A stretch of 57,721 bases of DNA from Bacillota bacterium (lineage in GTDB: Bacteria > Bacillota > Sulfobacillia > JAJZYS01 > JAJZLH01): assembly GCA_021827745.1 (NCBI GenBank), contig JAKAUI010000033.1:1-57721 (forward strand). Reading direction: 5' to 3'. Of the stretch, positions 1-7,118 are shown piece by piece. Each line of letters starts with the position of its first letter. Position 1 is the first letter of the stretch. A program made the translations under genes and the position numbers. The notes beneath the pieces are model-generated. The model was given only the letters and a program-made list of their open reading frames with translations. It made no database searches and was not told where the DNA came from.

Positions 1-137
1 TCGTCGTCGATCAGGTTGATCTTTCGATACGCCTCGTTGCGATCGTTCGGCTTCATCTCAACCGCCCGCCGGCGCAACGTCTCCTTGGTCCGCTCCAACT
101 CGGCCACCCGAGCCTTCAGATCCACGGGACCTTTCAT
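1..137 (-). CDS. Hypothetical protein, 3' end cut by window edge
   Basis: An ATG at 137 opens a frame that stays open to the window edge, giving 45 visible codons. A Shine-Dalgarno GGGAGG lies 7 bases upstream. The visible peptide is strongly charged and probably helical, rich in Lys, Arg and Glu between residues 8 and 28, and ends in an acidic NLIDDD-like run. It is the last visible member of the minus-strand gene string that includes the VirD4-like and replication-relaxation genes, 82 bases after the preceding stop. No family is recognised, and the short visible part limits any call. Confidence 0.5.
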   Translation of the reverse strand, partial: MKGPVDLKARVAELERTKETLRRRAVEMKPNDRNEAYRKINLIDD

Positions 138-219
138 CGCCCAGCCTCCCAGCCGCTCTCTGTCGCTGGCATCTTCCGTCTCTCCACCTTAATCCTGCCG
201 CACTGGCGGCGACAAGCCA

Positions 220-1053
220 TCACTTGCCCTGCTCAAGGGCCAGCGCCTTGGCCTCGGCTGTGCGGTCCAACTGCGGCGACACGATGCCGACTTGCTCAAG
301 AGACCAGTCCCGTGCCGCATCGGCTGGCACCACCAGCCACTGTGCCCCGCTGCTGAAATGGAGCGGAGCACCGGGCAGCACCTCGGCGACAAGGCTCGGG
401 CCCTCGCCCCAGACCCGCACCTCGGCAATCAAGGCGCTCCAGGGCAGGCTGCCGCTGGTGTTGGTCCATACCTCTTCTGCAAAGAGCGGCGCCTTCAGCC
501 ACTGACCGCCCTGCACCGCCTGGGCCAGGACCGCCACCGTATCGGCCACCGCCGTACTGCCGCTCGATCCGGCCGCGCTCCGCCAGGCGGCCACCACCTC
601 GGCGCCGCTCTGGGCGGTGGCGCCTGTGCGCACCCCGCCCAGCTGGTCGATCTCGGACGAAAGGGCGGGAAGCGGCATGACGGCGACCGGGAAGGGCGGC
701 ACGTGCAGCAGGCTCGCCACCGTCTGGCCAAGCAGGGAGCTTCCGCCAAAGGCGTAGGCCTGACCGATTTCCTGCGGGCCGTAGCCAGCCAAGCTGATCC
801 GGGTGTTGGGCGGGATGATCAGGACGCTGGTCCGACCGGCGTGGTGGTTGACCAAGAGCAGCACGGCAGCCACCGCAACGACGCCGCTTGGCCCAGCAGA
901 CGGCATGGTTCCGACTACCAGCACGGTGGACGGCAGCACCGCCTTGGGCATGGCCGCCAAGGCCATCAGGCCGCGGTGGATGCCAAAGCCTAAGATCAGC
1001 ATGATCAGCGTCCCGACCAGAAGAGCCCGGCCCTGCCGGCGCCTCGAGCTCAT
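220..1053 (-). CDS. LCP (LytR-CpsA-Psr)-like membrane protein, degenerate
   Basis: 277 aa with one N-terminal membrane helix (about residues 11-34) and an extracytoplasmic remainder. Residues about 75-130 follow the LCP pattern: a hydrophobic strand, then IIPPNTRI (79-86) where active members have IPRDTR, then YGPQEIGQAYAFGG (91-104) where the family has the K-I-N-x-A-Y-x-x-G-G stretch, then a late DQLGGV. LCP proteins transfer undecaprenyl-linked polymers onto peptidoglycan, using Arg and Asp residues that hold the pyrophosphate. Here the usual R-S-D and the Arg-Asp of IPRD are not conserved, so the protein is probably non-catalytic or altered in function. It overlaps the upstream gene by 4 bases (ATGA), so the two are likely translationally coupled. 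The LCP link rests on motif spacing and is moderate. Confidence 0.6.
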   Translation of the reverse strand: MSSRRRQGRALLVGTLIMLILGFGIHRGLMALAAMPKAVLPSTVLVVGTMPSAGPSGVVAVAAVLLLVNHHAGRTSVLIIPPNTRISLAGYGPQEIGQAYAFGGSSLLGQTVASLLHVPPFPVAVMPLPALSSEIDQLGGVRTGATAQSGAEVVAAWRSAAGSSGSTAVADTVAVLAQAVQGGQWLKAPLFAEEVWTNTSGSLPWSALIAEVRVWGEGPSLVAEVLPGAPLHFSSGAQWLVVPADAARDWSLEQVGIVSPQLDRTAEAKALALEQGK

Positions 1054-1598
1054 CGCTCGACGCCGTCCAGGGCGAGAAGGGCGCCTTCAAGATCTGCTCC
1101 CACTCCGACCAGGCAAAGACCGCAGGCGGCCAACGTGGTCGTGATCAGGTCCGTGCGGGAGGGAGGCGCCACCACCACGAGCGGCAGCGCAACCACCTCC
1201 TGGCCGTATTCCCGATACCGCCACCACTTGTGGCGGAGCACTGTCCCAGACTCGGTGCCGCGGTCTACCTCGACCGCCACCGGCAGGCCGCCCAGGTGCA
1301 AGAGGGCGTCCGGATCGAGGCTGCGCTGACCGCCGGCCGGCGACCGATAGCGAAGGTGCGGACTGACCGTGAGCGCCCCTGGCGGGTGGCCGAGCCCGAG
1401 AAGATCTACCAGCAGCTGGGCGACTGCCAACTGGTGGTCGACCAGCCGGGGCACGGGGCCCCGGCACCAAAGCCCAAGCGGGCGATGATAGGCGAAGCCG
1501 GCCGCCTTCAGGTCGCGGCAAGAAGGTCCCCATGGCCCAAGCCTGCGCCGCTGGCCGGCGCCGAGCAGGCCCAGCTCTGCCACTGCGTCAGGCACCAC
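1050..1598 (-). CDS. Replication-relaxation family protein
   Basis: 182 aa. The C-terminal half has the hallmark of the Replic_Relax family found on plasmids and integrative elements of Gram-positive bacteria: DPDALLHLGG (about 95-104), AVEVDRGTE (108-116) and a following Lys-Trp-Arg-Tyr region (123-131). The N-terminal half carries the VDHQLAVAQLLVDL helix (53-66) that usually precedes it. Family members are linked to replication or relaxation of mobile DNA; their biochemistry is poorly known. The GTG start at 1598 lies inside the 3' end of the VirD4-like gene (11-base overlap), and the stop overlaps the next gene by 4 bases. That packing implies one transcript with the coupling ATPase, supporting a role in element transfer or maintenance. 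Confidence 0.65.
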   Translation of the reverse strand: MVPDAVAELGLLGAGQRRRLGPWGPSCRDLKAAGFAYHRPLGLWCRGPVPRLVDHQLAVAQLLVDLLGLGHPPGALTVSPHLRYRSPAGGQRSLDPDALLHLGGLPVAVEVDRGTESGTVLRHKWWRYREYGQEVVALPLVVVAPPSRTDLITTTLAACGLCLVGVGADLEGALLALDGVER

Positions 1599-3081
1599 GG
1601 GGGGTGGGCAACCTCACCAGGCGGGGGTCGAGCAGACGGCCGGACAAGACCACCTGGACCAAAGCCAGCCCACGCGGCAGGCTGTGCACCAGTTCCGGGG
1701 CAAACTTGGTCTCCTTGACCAGGGTACGGCTCTTGATCAGTCCGCCGGCATCTTCGGTCACCCGCACACCGACCCTGGCGCCGAGCGTGTCCTTGAGCCG
1801 GGCCAGGTCCTGGCCGGACACCCCACCCAAGAGCACCCGATTTCGGCAGTTGGCCAAGACCGACTGGATCAGGGGCTCCGGCAGCTGACTGAGGTTCTGG
1901 TGGGCCAGCACGGCGCCGACCCGATCCTGGCGGGCGAGCTCGAGGAACTGGGCGAAGGAGCCTGTGGCAAAGGTCTGAAACTCGTCCACGTACAAGAAGT
2001 GCGGCGCACCCTCCATCCGACCGAGGGCGGCCTGCTGCAGCCTGCTCAGGAGATAGGCTCCGAACAGCCGGCCGGAGTCGCCTAGCTGACCGGCCGGCAG
2101 GGAGACGACCAGCACCTCGCCCTCTTTGAGGATGCGCTCAAGCGGCAAGGAGGCATCGCCGCTCATCATCCGACGCACCTCGGGATGGTCGGTCAAAGAC
2201 TGCAGGGCGTTTCTCAAGCCGAGCGTGTACTCGCGCTGCGCCTTTACCGTCCACTGGGCGTACTCGCGCCGAAAATAGGCGCGCACCTCCGGGTCGGTGC
2301 AGCGCACCAGCACGGCGCGGCGAACGTCCTCCTCTGCCAAAAACGCCTGCAGGTCGGCCAGCCCAGCCGTTTCGTCCGGCGTCGACTTCACGGCCAGGAC
2401 AGACTGGCGCAAGAGGGTGCGGCCCAGGGTGTGAAAAAAGCTGTCCGTGCTCGAAAACAGCTTGTCGAAGGCCTGGACCATGGACTCGGCCGCCTGGGCG
2501 CTCTCGCCGGCCAGCGGGTTGAAGGCGTCGGCAAGGCCCGGCCCCAGGGCGGTGACCGCCCGACCCAGTCGCTTCGCTTCTTGAACTACTGCCGCCGCCA
2601 GGTCGCCCTTGGGGTCGATCACGGTGATCCCGACCGGCCGTCTCAGGTCCTGGCGGATGAGCGGGGACAGCACGCTCGCAGTCTTGCCGGAGCCAGTTGG
2701 CCCCAGCACGTGCAGGTGCAGGTAGCGGTCGTCTTTTGAGATCAGGACCCGGCTGCGCATCCAGCCGCTGGTCCCGATCACCGCCGGGTAGTCCTGATCG
2801 GCCACAAAGCGGCCGCGCACCGCCTGCCAGATCCACAGGGCAACTGCCGCTTCGGCCAAGAAGGAGAACAAGAGCCACCAGCCACCGGCGGCCCGCAGGT
2901 CGGACAGCATAGGAAGCACGACGCCGCCGAACACGAACAAGATGCTGAGGCCGTAGCGCAGGTGAATCGGGCGGGCCAAGGGCGAGCGCCAGAACCCGAC
3001 CACGGCCAGGGCTCCAAAGATCAAGGCCAGCTCCCAGGGCCAGGGCTGGGTGTAGGCCAGAATCAAGTTGACAAAGCCCAC
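1588..3081 (-). CDS. VirD4/TraG-type coupling protein ATPase
   Basis: 497 aa. Two or three N-terminal membrane helices (about 14-90) precede a cytoplasmic P-loop domain. Walker A is GPTGSGKT (127-134) and Walker B FLYVDEF lies near residue 360, with a Gln-Thr-Phe after it as in TraG/VirD4/TraD proteins. These membrane-bound hexameric ATPases bring a DNA-relaxase complex to a secretion channel. No relaxase or other type IV secretion gene is visible, so this may be the edge of an element, a decayed one, or a coupling ATPase with another job. GTG 3081 is given as start, but it lacks a good ribosome site. The best one, GGGGGGAG at 3132-3139, sits 5 bases before an in-frame ATT codon at 3126-3124, so the true start may be there. 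Confidence 0.75.
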   Translation of the reverse strand: MGFVNLILAYTQPWPWELALIFGALAVVGFWRSPLARPIHLRYGLSILFVFGGVVLPMLSDLRAAGGWWLLFSFLAEAAVALWIWQAVRGRFVADQDYPAVIGTSGWMRSRVLISKDDRYLHLHVLGPTGSGKTASVLSPLIRQDLRRPVGITVIDPKGDLAAAVVQEAKRLGRAVTALGPGLADAFNPLAGESAQAAESMVQAFDKLFSSTDSFFHTLGRTLLRQSVLAVKSTPDETAGLADLQAFLAEEDVRRAVLVRCTDPEVRAYFRREYAQWTVKAQREYTLGLRNALQSLTDHPEVRRMMSGDASLPLERILKEGEVLVVSLPAGQLGDSGRLFGAYLLSRLQQAALGRMEGAPHFLYVDEFQTFATGSFAQFLELARQDRVGAVLAHQNLSQLPEPLIQSVLANCRNRVLLGGVSGQDLARLKDTLGARVGVRVTEDAGGLIKSRTLVKETKFAPELVHSLPRGLALVQVVLSGRLLDPRLVRLPTPRGA

Positions 3082-3138
3082 ACCGATCGCCCAGGGGCCG
3101 ATGAGGCGGGCCGTCAGGCTCTTAATGCAAGCTCCCCC

Positions 3139-5388
3139 CTAGCGCCGGATCTTGACCCGGGGATCTGTCGCCGGCTCCAGGATGTCCGCCCCGGCTGCCG
3201 CCAGGGCGTCGCGTTCCCAGGGATGGCAGGTCAGGACCACGACCTGGCGGTGGGCAGAGATCTCGGCCAGGGCGCTGACCAAGCGGCCATGCCGTCCGGG
3301 GTCGAGGTGGGCGGAGGGCTCGTCGACGATCAGCGGCATGGTCTCATCGGGAAACACAAGCTCGCACAGCGCCAGCCGCAGGCTGAGGTAGACCAGGTCC
3401 TGGGTGCCCTGAGACAGCTGACCAGGAGACCGCAGGTCGATCTCTCCCGGCCCCGTGATCCGGGGCGTGGCCGTGTCCTCTAGGGTGGCCTGATTGTACC
3501 GCCCGTCGCTCAGCCGCTCCAGCCAGCCGCCCATCCGCTTGGCCAGCTCCGGGCCCATCTCGCGGTGGAACTCGGCGCCGACCGCGCTCAGGATCTCATG
3601 GGCCAAGAGGAGGGCGCTGCGCTCACGCTGGCGGCGGACGACCTGGTCGTCTGCCCGCCGATAGGCTGCCTCCAGCTCCGGCAGGTCGCTGTTCTCTCCG
3701 AGCCGCCGGCTGAGCGCACGGGCCAGCGTCTGACTCGTGACCTGGCTGGCGTGAAGCGCCTCTTCCAGTCGCTTCACTTCAGCGTCCTTGGCCAGGAGAT
3801 CTCCGGGCACAGCCGTCTCGGATCCAGCCTGCCAGGCTGCAAGCGTCGACTCGGGCAGGTCCAGAAGCCGGCTCTGCGCCTCTCTCGCCGCCTTCAGCTC
3901 CTCTTGCAGTTCGGCCAGGTGCCTTAGCTTCTGCTCGATCTCAGCGCCGTCCGCCCCCTCGCCCAGGCCCCCGACCAAACGGGTGAGGTCCGCCTCGGTC
4001 CGCTGCGCCAGCTCAAGCCGGGCCTGAGCAGAGGCCTCGAGGCGCTCGGCATCCGCCATCCAGGTCTCCCGGGACTCCTGGTCCCGGCGCCAGGTCGCCC
4101 AGGCGGTCTCCACCCGGCGCACCAGATCGACGGTGAGCTCGGACGCCCCGGCCTCTGCCGCCAGGGCTGACTGCTGGCTGGAGCCAGATGTCGTACCGGG
4201 CCGGGCGAGCCGGCTCCAGGCAAGGAGCGCCACAGCCGCCACCAGCCCCGCTGCACCGCCTGCCGGCTGGCCACTGGCAAAGAGCGCTGCTGCCGCCACC
4301 ACCAGCACGATGCTGGCCAGCCACGGCCACCAGGCGCCACGAGGGGACGGGGCCAGCTTCGGGCGGTTCAGCTCCTGCCAGGCCCGATCCACCCACTCGG
4401 GCGAGGCAGGCGGCGGCTTTGGCTCCGCTGCCGCCTGCTGGCGCAGGGATTGGGCTCGCTCTTGTTCTTGGCTGGCGGCGGTCCGGGCGGCGGCGATGGT
4501 GGCCTTCAGGCCCTCTGCCGCCTTGGGATCGATCTGGGCGAGCGCCGCAAGCGGCTTCAGCTCCTGTTCGAGCTCCTCGATCCTGGCCCGATTCGCCGTG
4601 AGCGCGCCCAGGCGCTCGGTGGCCACCCAGCGCCTGATGGCGGCCTGCTGGCGTCTCGCCTCTTGCAGGGCCGCCTCTTGTTCTCTTGCCAACTGCGCTG
4701 CCGACTCCTGGGCTGCCTGGTCCTGCAGGGTGTCCTGGCGCTGTTTTGTGATGTCGGCGAGCTGCGCCGCGAGCTGGTTTCGGCTGGCGATGGCCAGGCC
4801 GATCTTGGTCTGCCCCGGCTGATCGCTCCTCCCGACCTCGCCGAGCTGCTTTTCGATCAGGGTCAGCGCCCGGCTGACCGAGACCGTCTCATCGCCGCTG
4901 GCGGTCAGGTTGGAGGAGCGCTCGTGCAGGGCCTGGGGGTCGATCGCCGCGATCGGCAGGTCGGAGATCAGGACGCTGGCCCGAAACAGATCGGCCGACA
5001 CGCCAGTGAGCAGGTCGAGGGCGACCGCCCCTCGCTCGCCCTTGCGAACCAGGTCTTCGCCGCTGGCTCGGTCGGTCACGGTCAGATCGTCCTTGCGATC
5101 TCCCAGGCGACGGACAACGGTCAGACGCTGGCCAGTGGCGAGCGCCACGTCCACCGCCACCGTGAAGTCTCCTCCGCCCCAGGGCTTGAGGCGGGCGACC
5201 TCGTGGCGTTCTTTGCGCCGGGAGCCATTCAGGTCACTTGCGCCGTACAGGGCGGCGAAGATGGCCTCGGCCAGCGTGGTCTTGCCTGTTTCGTTGGCGC
5301 CGTGCACGACACAAAGGTGCTGTGGCAGCTCCAGCTCGAGCGACTCGAACAGCCCAAAGCCGCGGGCCCGCACCCGTTCAATAATCAT
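3139..5388 (-). CDS. YhaN-like SMC/SbcC-type ATPase
   Basis: 749 aa, starting at ATG 5388 behind GGAGG (the frame is open further upstream, but MIIERVRARGFG is the natural family start). Walker A is GANETGKTTL near residues 30-40, the ABC-type signature is LSQGTQDL near 660, and Walker B is LIVDEPSAHLD near 695. Long Ala/Glu/Gln/Arg-rich coiled coils surround two short hydrophobic helices in the middle (about 360-400), as in Bacillus YhaN. With the metallophosphoesterase it overlaps by 11 bases it should form an SbcCD/Rad50-Mre11-like DNA-end processing complex, perhaps membrane-linked. The family assignment is firm; the substrate is inferred. Confidence 0.85.
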   Translation of the reverse strand: MIIERVRARGFGLFESLELELPQHLCVVHGANETGKTTLAEAIFAALYGASDLNGSRRKERHEVARLKPWGGGDFTVAVDVALATGQRLTVVRRLGDRKDDLTVTDRASGEDLVRKGERGAVALDLLTGVSADLFRASVLISDLPIAAIDPQALHERSSNLTASGDETVSVSRALTLIEKQLGEVGRSDQPGQTKIGLAIASRNQLAAQLADITKQRQDTLQDQAAQESAAQLAREQEAALQEARRQQAAIRRWVATERLGALTANRARIEELEQELKPLAALAQIDPKAAEGLKATIAAARTAASQEQERAQSLRQQAAAEPKPPPASPEWVDRAWQELNRPKLAPSPRGAWWPWLASIVLVVAAAALFASGQPAGGAAGLVAAVALLAWSRLARPGTTSGSSQQSALAAEAGASELTVDLVRRVETAWATWRRDQESRETWMADAERLEASAQARLELAQRTEADLTRLVGGLGEGADGAEIEQKLRHLAELQEELKAAREAQSRLLDLPESTLAAWQAGSETAVPGDLLAKDAEVKRLEEALHASQVTSQTLARALSRRLGENSDLPELEAAYRRADDQVVRRQRERSALLLAHEILSAVGAEFHREMGPELAKRMGGWLERLSDGRYNQATLEDTATPRITGPGEIDLRSPGQLSQGTQDLVYLSLRLALCELVFPDETMPLIVDEPSAHLDPGRHGRLVSALAEISAHRQVVVLTCHPWERDALAAAGADILEPATDPRVKIRR

Positions 5389-6460
5389 TGGCCCGCCTCC
5401 CCTCCAGCGCCGCCAGCCCGATGCGCAGGGCATCTGCCAGCGCTTCCCGACGCGCCTCGTCTGCCGTCTCCATCTCGGCCATCACCCGGCGGGCGAAGCG
5501 TCCCGGCACAGTGAAGGTGTCGGTGAGATCGACGGCTGGAAGACGCAGGTCCCGCACCTCGGACGCGACCCAGTCGCTTCCGATCTCTCCCTGCCAGCGA
5601 CCGACCGGCCATCCCTCTTCGGCGCCGGGGCCGACCAGCTCCACCCGGAGCAGGGTGGTCTCCCGCACCCACTGTCGGGTCTGGTCGTTGAACGACTCGA
5701 GCGCCTGCTGATCGGTCCGGGCGGTCAGGTCGACGCTGACCGTCTCGTATCGGCAGCGTGCCAGCGGCACAAGTCGCCACCTCTGCTCTCTCGCCTTCAG
5801 ATCCACCTCAACCAACAGCGCCCCATGCACCCCCGGCTCGTCGAAGCCAAGCGGCTCCAACGATCCGGCATAGGCCCCCAGCTCGCCGATCGGCATCGGC
5901 CGATGGATGTGTCCGACCGCCGCCCAGATCGCCTTCAGCTCAGCCAGATGGCTGCGAGAAAAAGGGGCGTAGTCGCTGTCTGAAGGCGTCTTGTCCACAT
6001 CGCCGTGAAAGATCAGGACATCCGGCCGCTCCCCGCTCGGGAAGTCGGCCAGGGGATCGGCCGGCTCGTGCTCTTCGAGAAAGCCGCGGCCCCAGATGGC
6101 GGCATCGGCCACCTCGTGGCGCTGCCAGGTGCCGCCGAAGACCACCACATTGTCCGGCCGCGTCAGGTTCCAAAAACCGGACCGCTCCAGGGGATCGTGG
6201 TTTCCGGGTGCGATCAGGACCGGCACCGGCGCGAGAGAGCCGATCAGGTCGAGCGCCCAGCGCACGGTGCCAAGGCGGGTGCTGCGCCGCTCGAACAGGT
6301 CTCCGGGGAGCAAGAGGGCATCGGCCTGTTCAGTGCGCACGAGGTCGATCAGCCGCTGAAACGTCTCCATCTGACCCTTGCGCCGACGTCTGCCGAGCTC
6401 ATCGTCCAGGGTGGCGAAGGGGCTGTCCAGATGCATGTCGGAGGCTTGAACCAGGCGCAT
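5378..6460 (-). CDS. YhaO/SbcD-like metallophosphoesterase (DNA repair exonuclease)
   Basis: 360 aa from ATG 6460, chosen because MRLVQASDMHLDSPF is the family start; the frame runs 38 codons further with no recognisable protein. Calcineurin-type metal motifs are clear: DMHLD (7-11), GDLFERR (about 50), GNHDP (about 83), then FHGDVD and GHIHRP further on. These bind two metal ions for phosphodiester cleavage. It matches YhaO/SbcD (Mre11-type) nucleases, and the YhaN-like ATPase gene starts inside its last codons (11-base overlap), as expected for the two-subunit nuclease. It is the first gene of the minus-strand string. Confidence 0.85.
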   Translation of the reverse strand: MRLVQASDMHLDSPFATLDDELGRRRRKGQMETFQRLIDLVRTEQADALLLPGDLFERRSTRLGTVRWALDLIGSLAPVPVLIAPGNHDPLERSGFWNLTRPDNVVVFGGTWQRHEVADAAIWGRGFLEEHEPADPLADFPSGERPDVLIFHGDVDKTPSDSDYAPFSRSHLAELKAIWAAVGHIHRPMPIGELGAYAGSLEPLGFDEPGVHGALLVEVDLKAREQRWRLVPLARCRYETVSVDLTARTDQQALESFNDQTRQWVRETTLLRVELVGPGAEEGWPVGRWQGEIGSDWVASEVRDLRLPAVDLTDTFTVPGRFARRVMAEMETADEARREALADALRIGLAALEGRRANDY

Positions 6461-6614
6461 CGAGCGGCCCCCCGTTTCCCTGAAGCTTCCGGCCGCTGAT
6501 CTTTCCGCAAGGCCAACAGCGCTACCTGCCGGACTTGACGCGACAGGGCGCCTGGCCCCACCCTGAAGGCGCACAAGAGCGGGGGCCTCGGGGCCCGAAG
6601 AGGAGGACCCGGCG

Positions 6615-7004
6615 TTGTTGATTCCGATGCTGAAGGCGAAGCTGCATAGGCTGACCGTGACCCAGGCCGAGCTGAACTATGTGGGCAGCATCACGCTCGA
6701 CCAGAAGCTCTTGGACGCTTCCGGGATCCGCCCCTACGAGCTGGTGACGATCACCAGCCTGCAAAACGGCACCTTCTGGCAGACGTACGTCATTGCCGCT
6801 GAGAGCGGATCGGGCACCGTCTGCCTGAACGGGTCGTCGGCCCGCTGGTTCGCCCCAGGCGACACCATCATCGTGATGGCCTACAACCAGTACGCAGAAG
6901 ACGACCTGAAGCACTACCAGCCAAAAGTCGTGTTCGTTGACGCAAAGAACCAGATCACCCGGATCAGCGTGGACGAGTCCCCGTTCACGGTCTTCCAGCC
7001 TTAG
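6615..7004 (+). CDS. panD: Aspartate 1-decarboxylase
   Basis: 129 aa, full length for the family. PanD converts L-aspartate to beta-alanine for pantothenate and CoA. It is made as an inactive proenzyme that self-cleaves between Gly and Ser to form a pyruvoyl cofactor; the site is seen in LNYVGSITLD (Gly24-Ser25). The MLKAKLHRLTVTQ N-terminus is typical. The start is TTG 6615, because AGGAGGA at 6601-6607 is 7 bases upstream; the first ATG (6627) is too far from that site and would remove conserved residues. TTG 6618 is an alternative. The gene stands alone, divergent from the YhaO/YhaN string; no other pantothenate gene is in the window. Confidence 0.93.
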   Translation: MLIPMLKAKLHRLTVTQAELNYVGSITLDQKLLDASGIRPYELVTITSLQNGTFWQTYVIAAESGSGTVCLNGSSARWFAPGDTIIVMAYNQYAEDDLKHYQPKVVFVDAKNQITRISVDESPFTVFQP

Positions 7005-7118
7005 GCCAAGCCGAGGACCGGGTCCCTCGGAACCTTTGGCCAGACTTTCGAATCTTAGTGATGGTGGCGGCATGCCGCCCTCTCTACTGATGCTTTCCAG
7101 AAAGGTCGACTGCGCACA

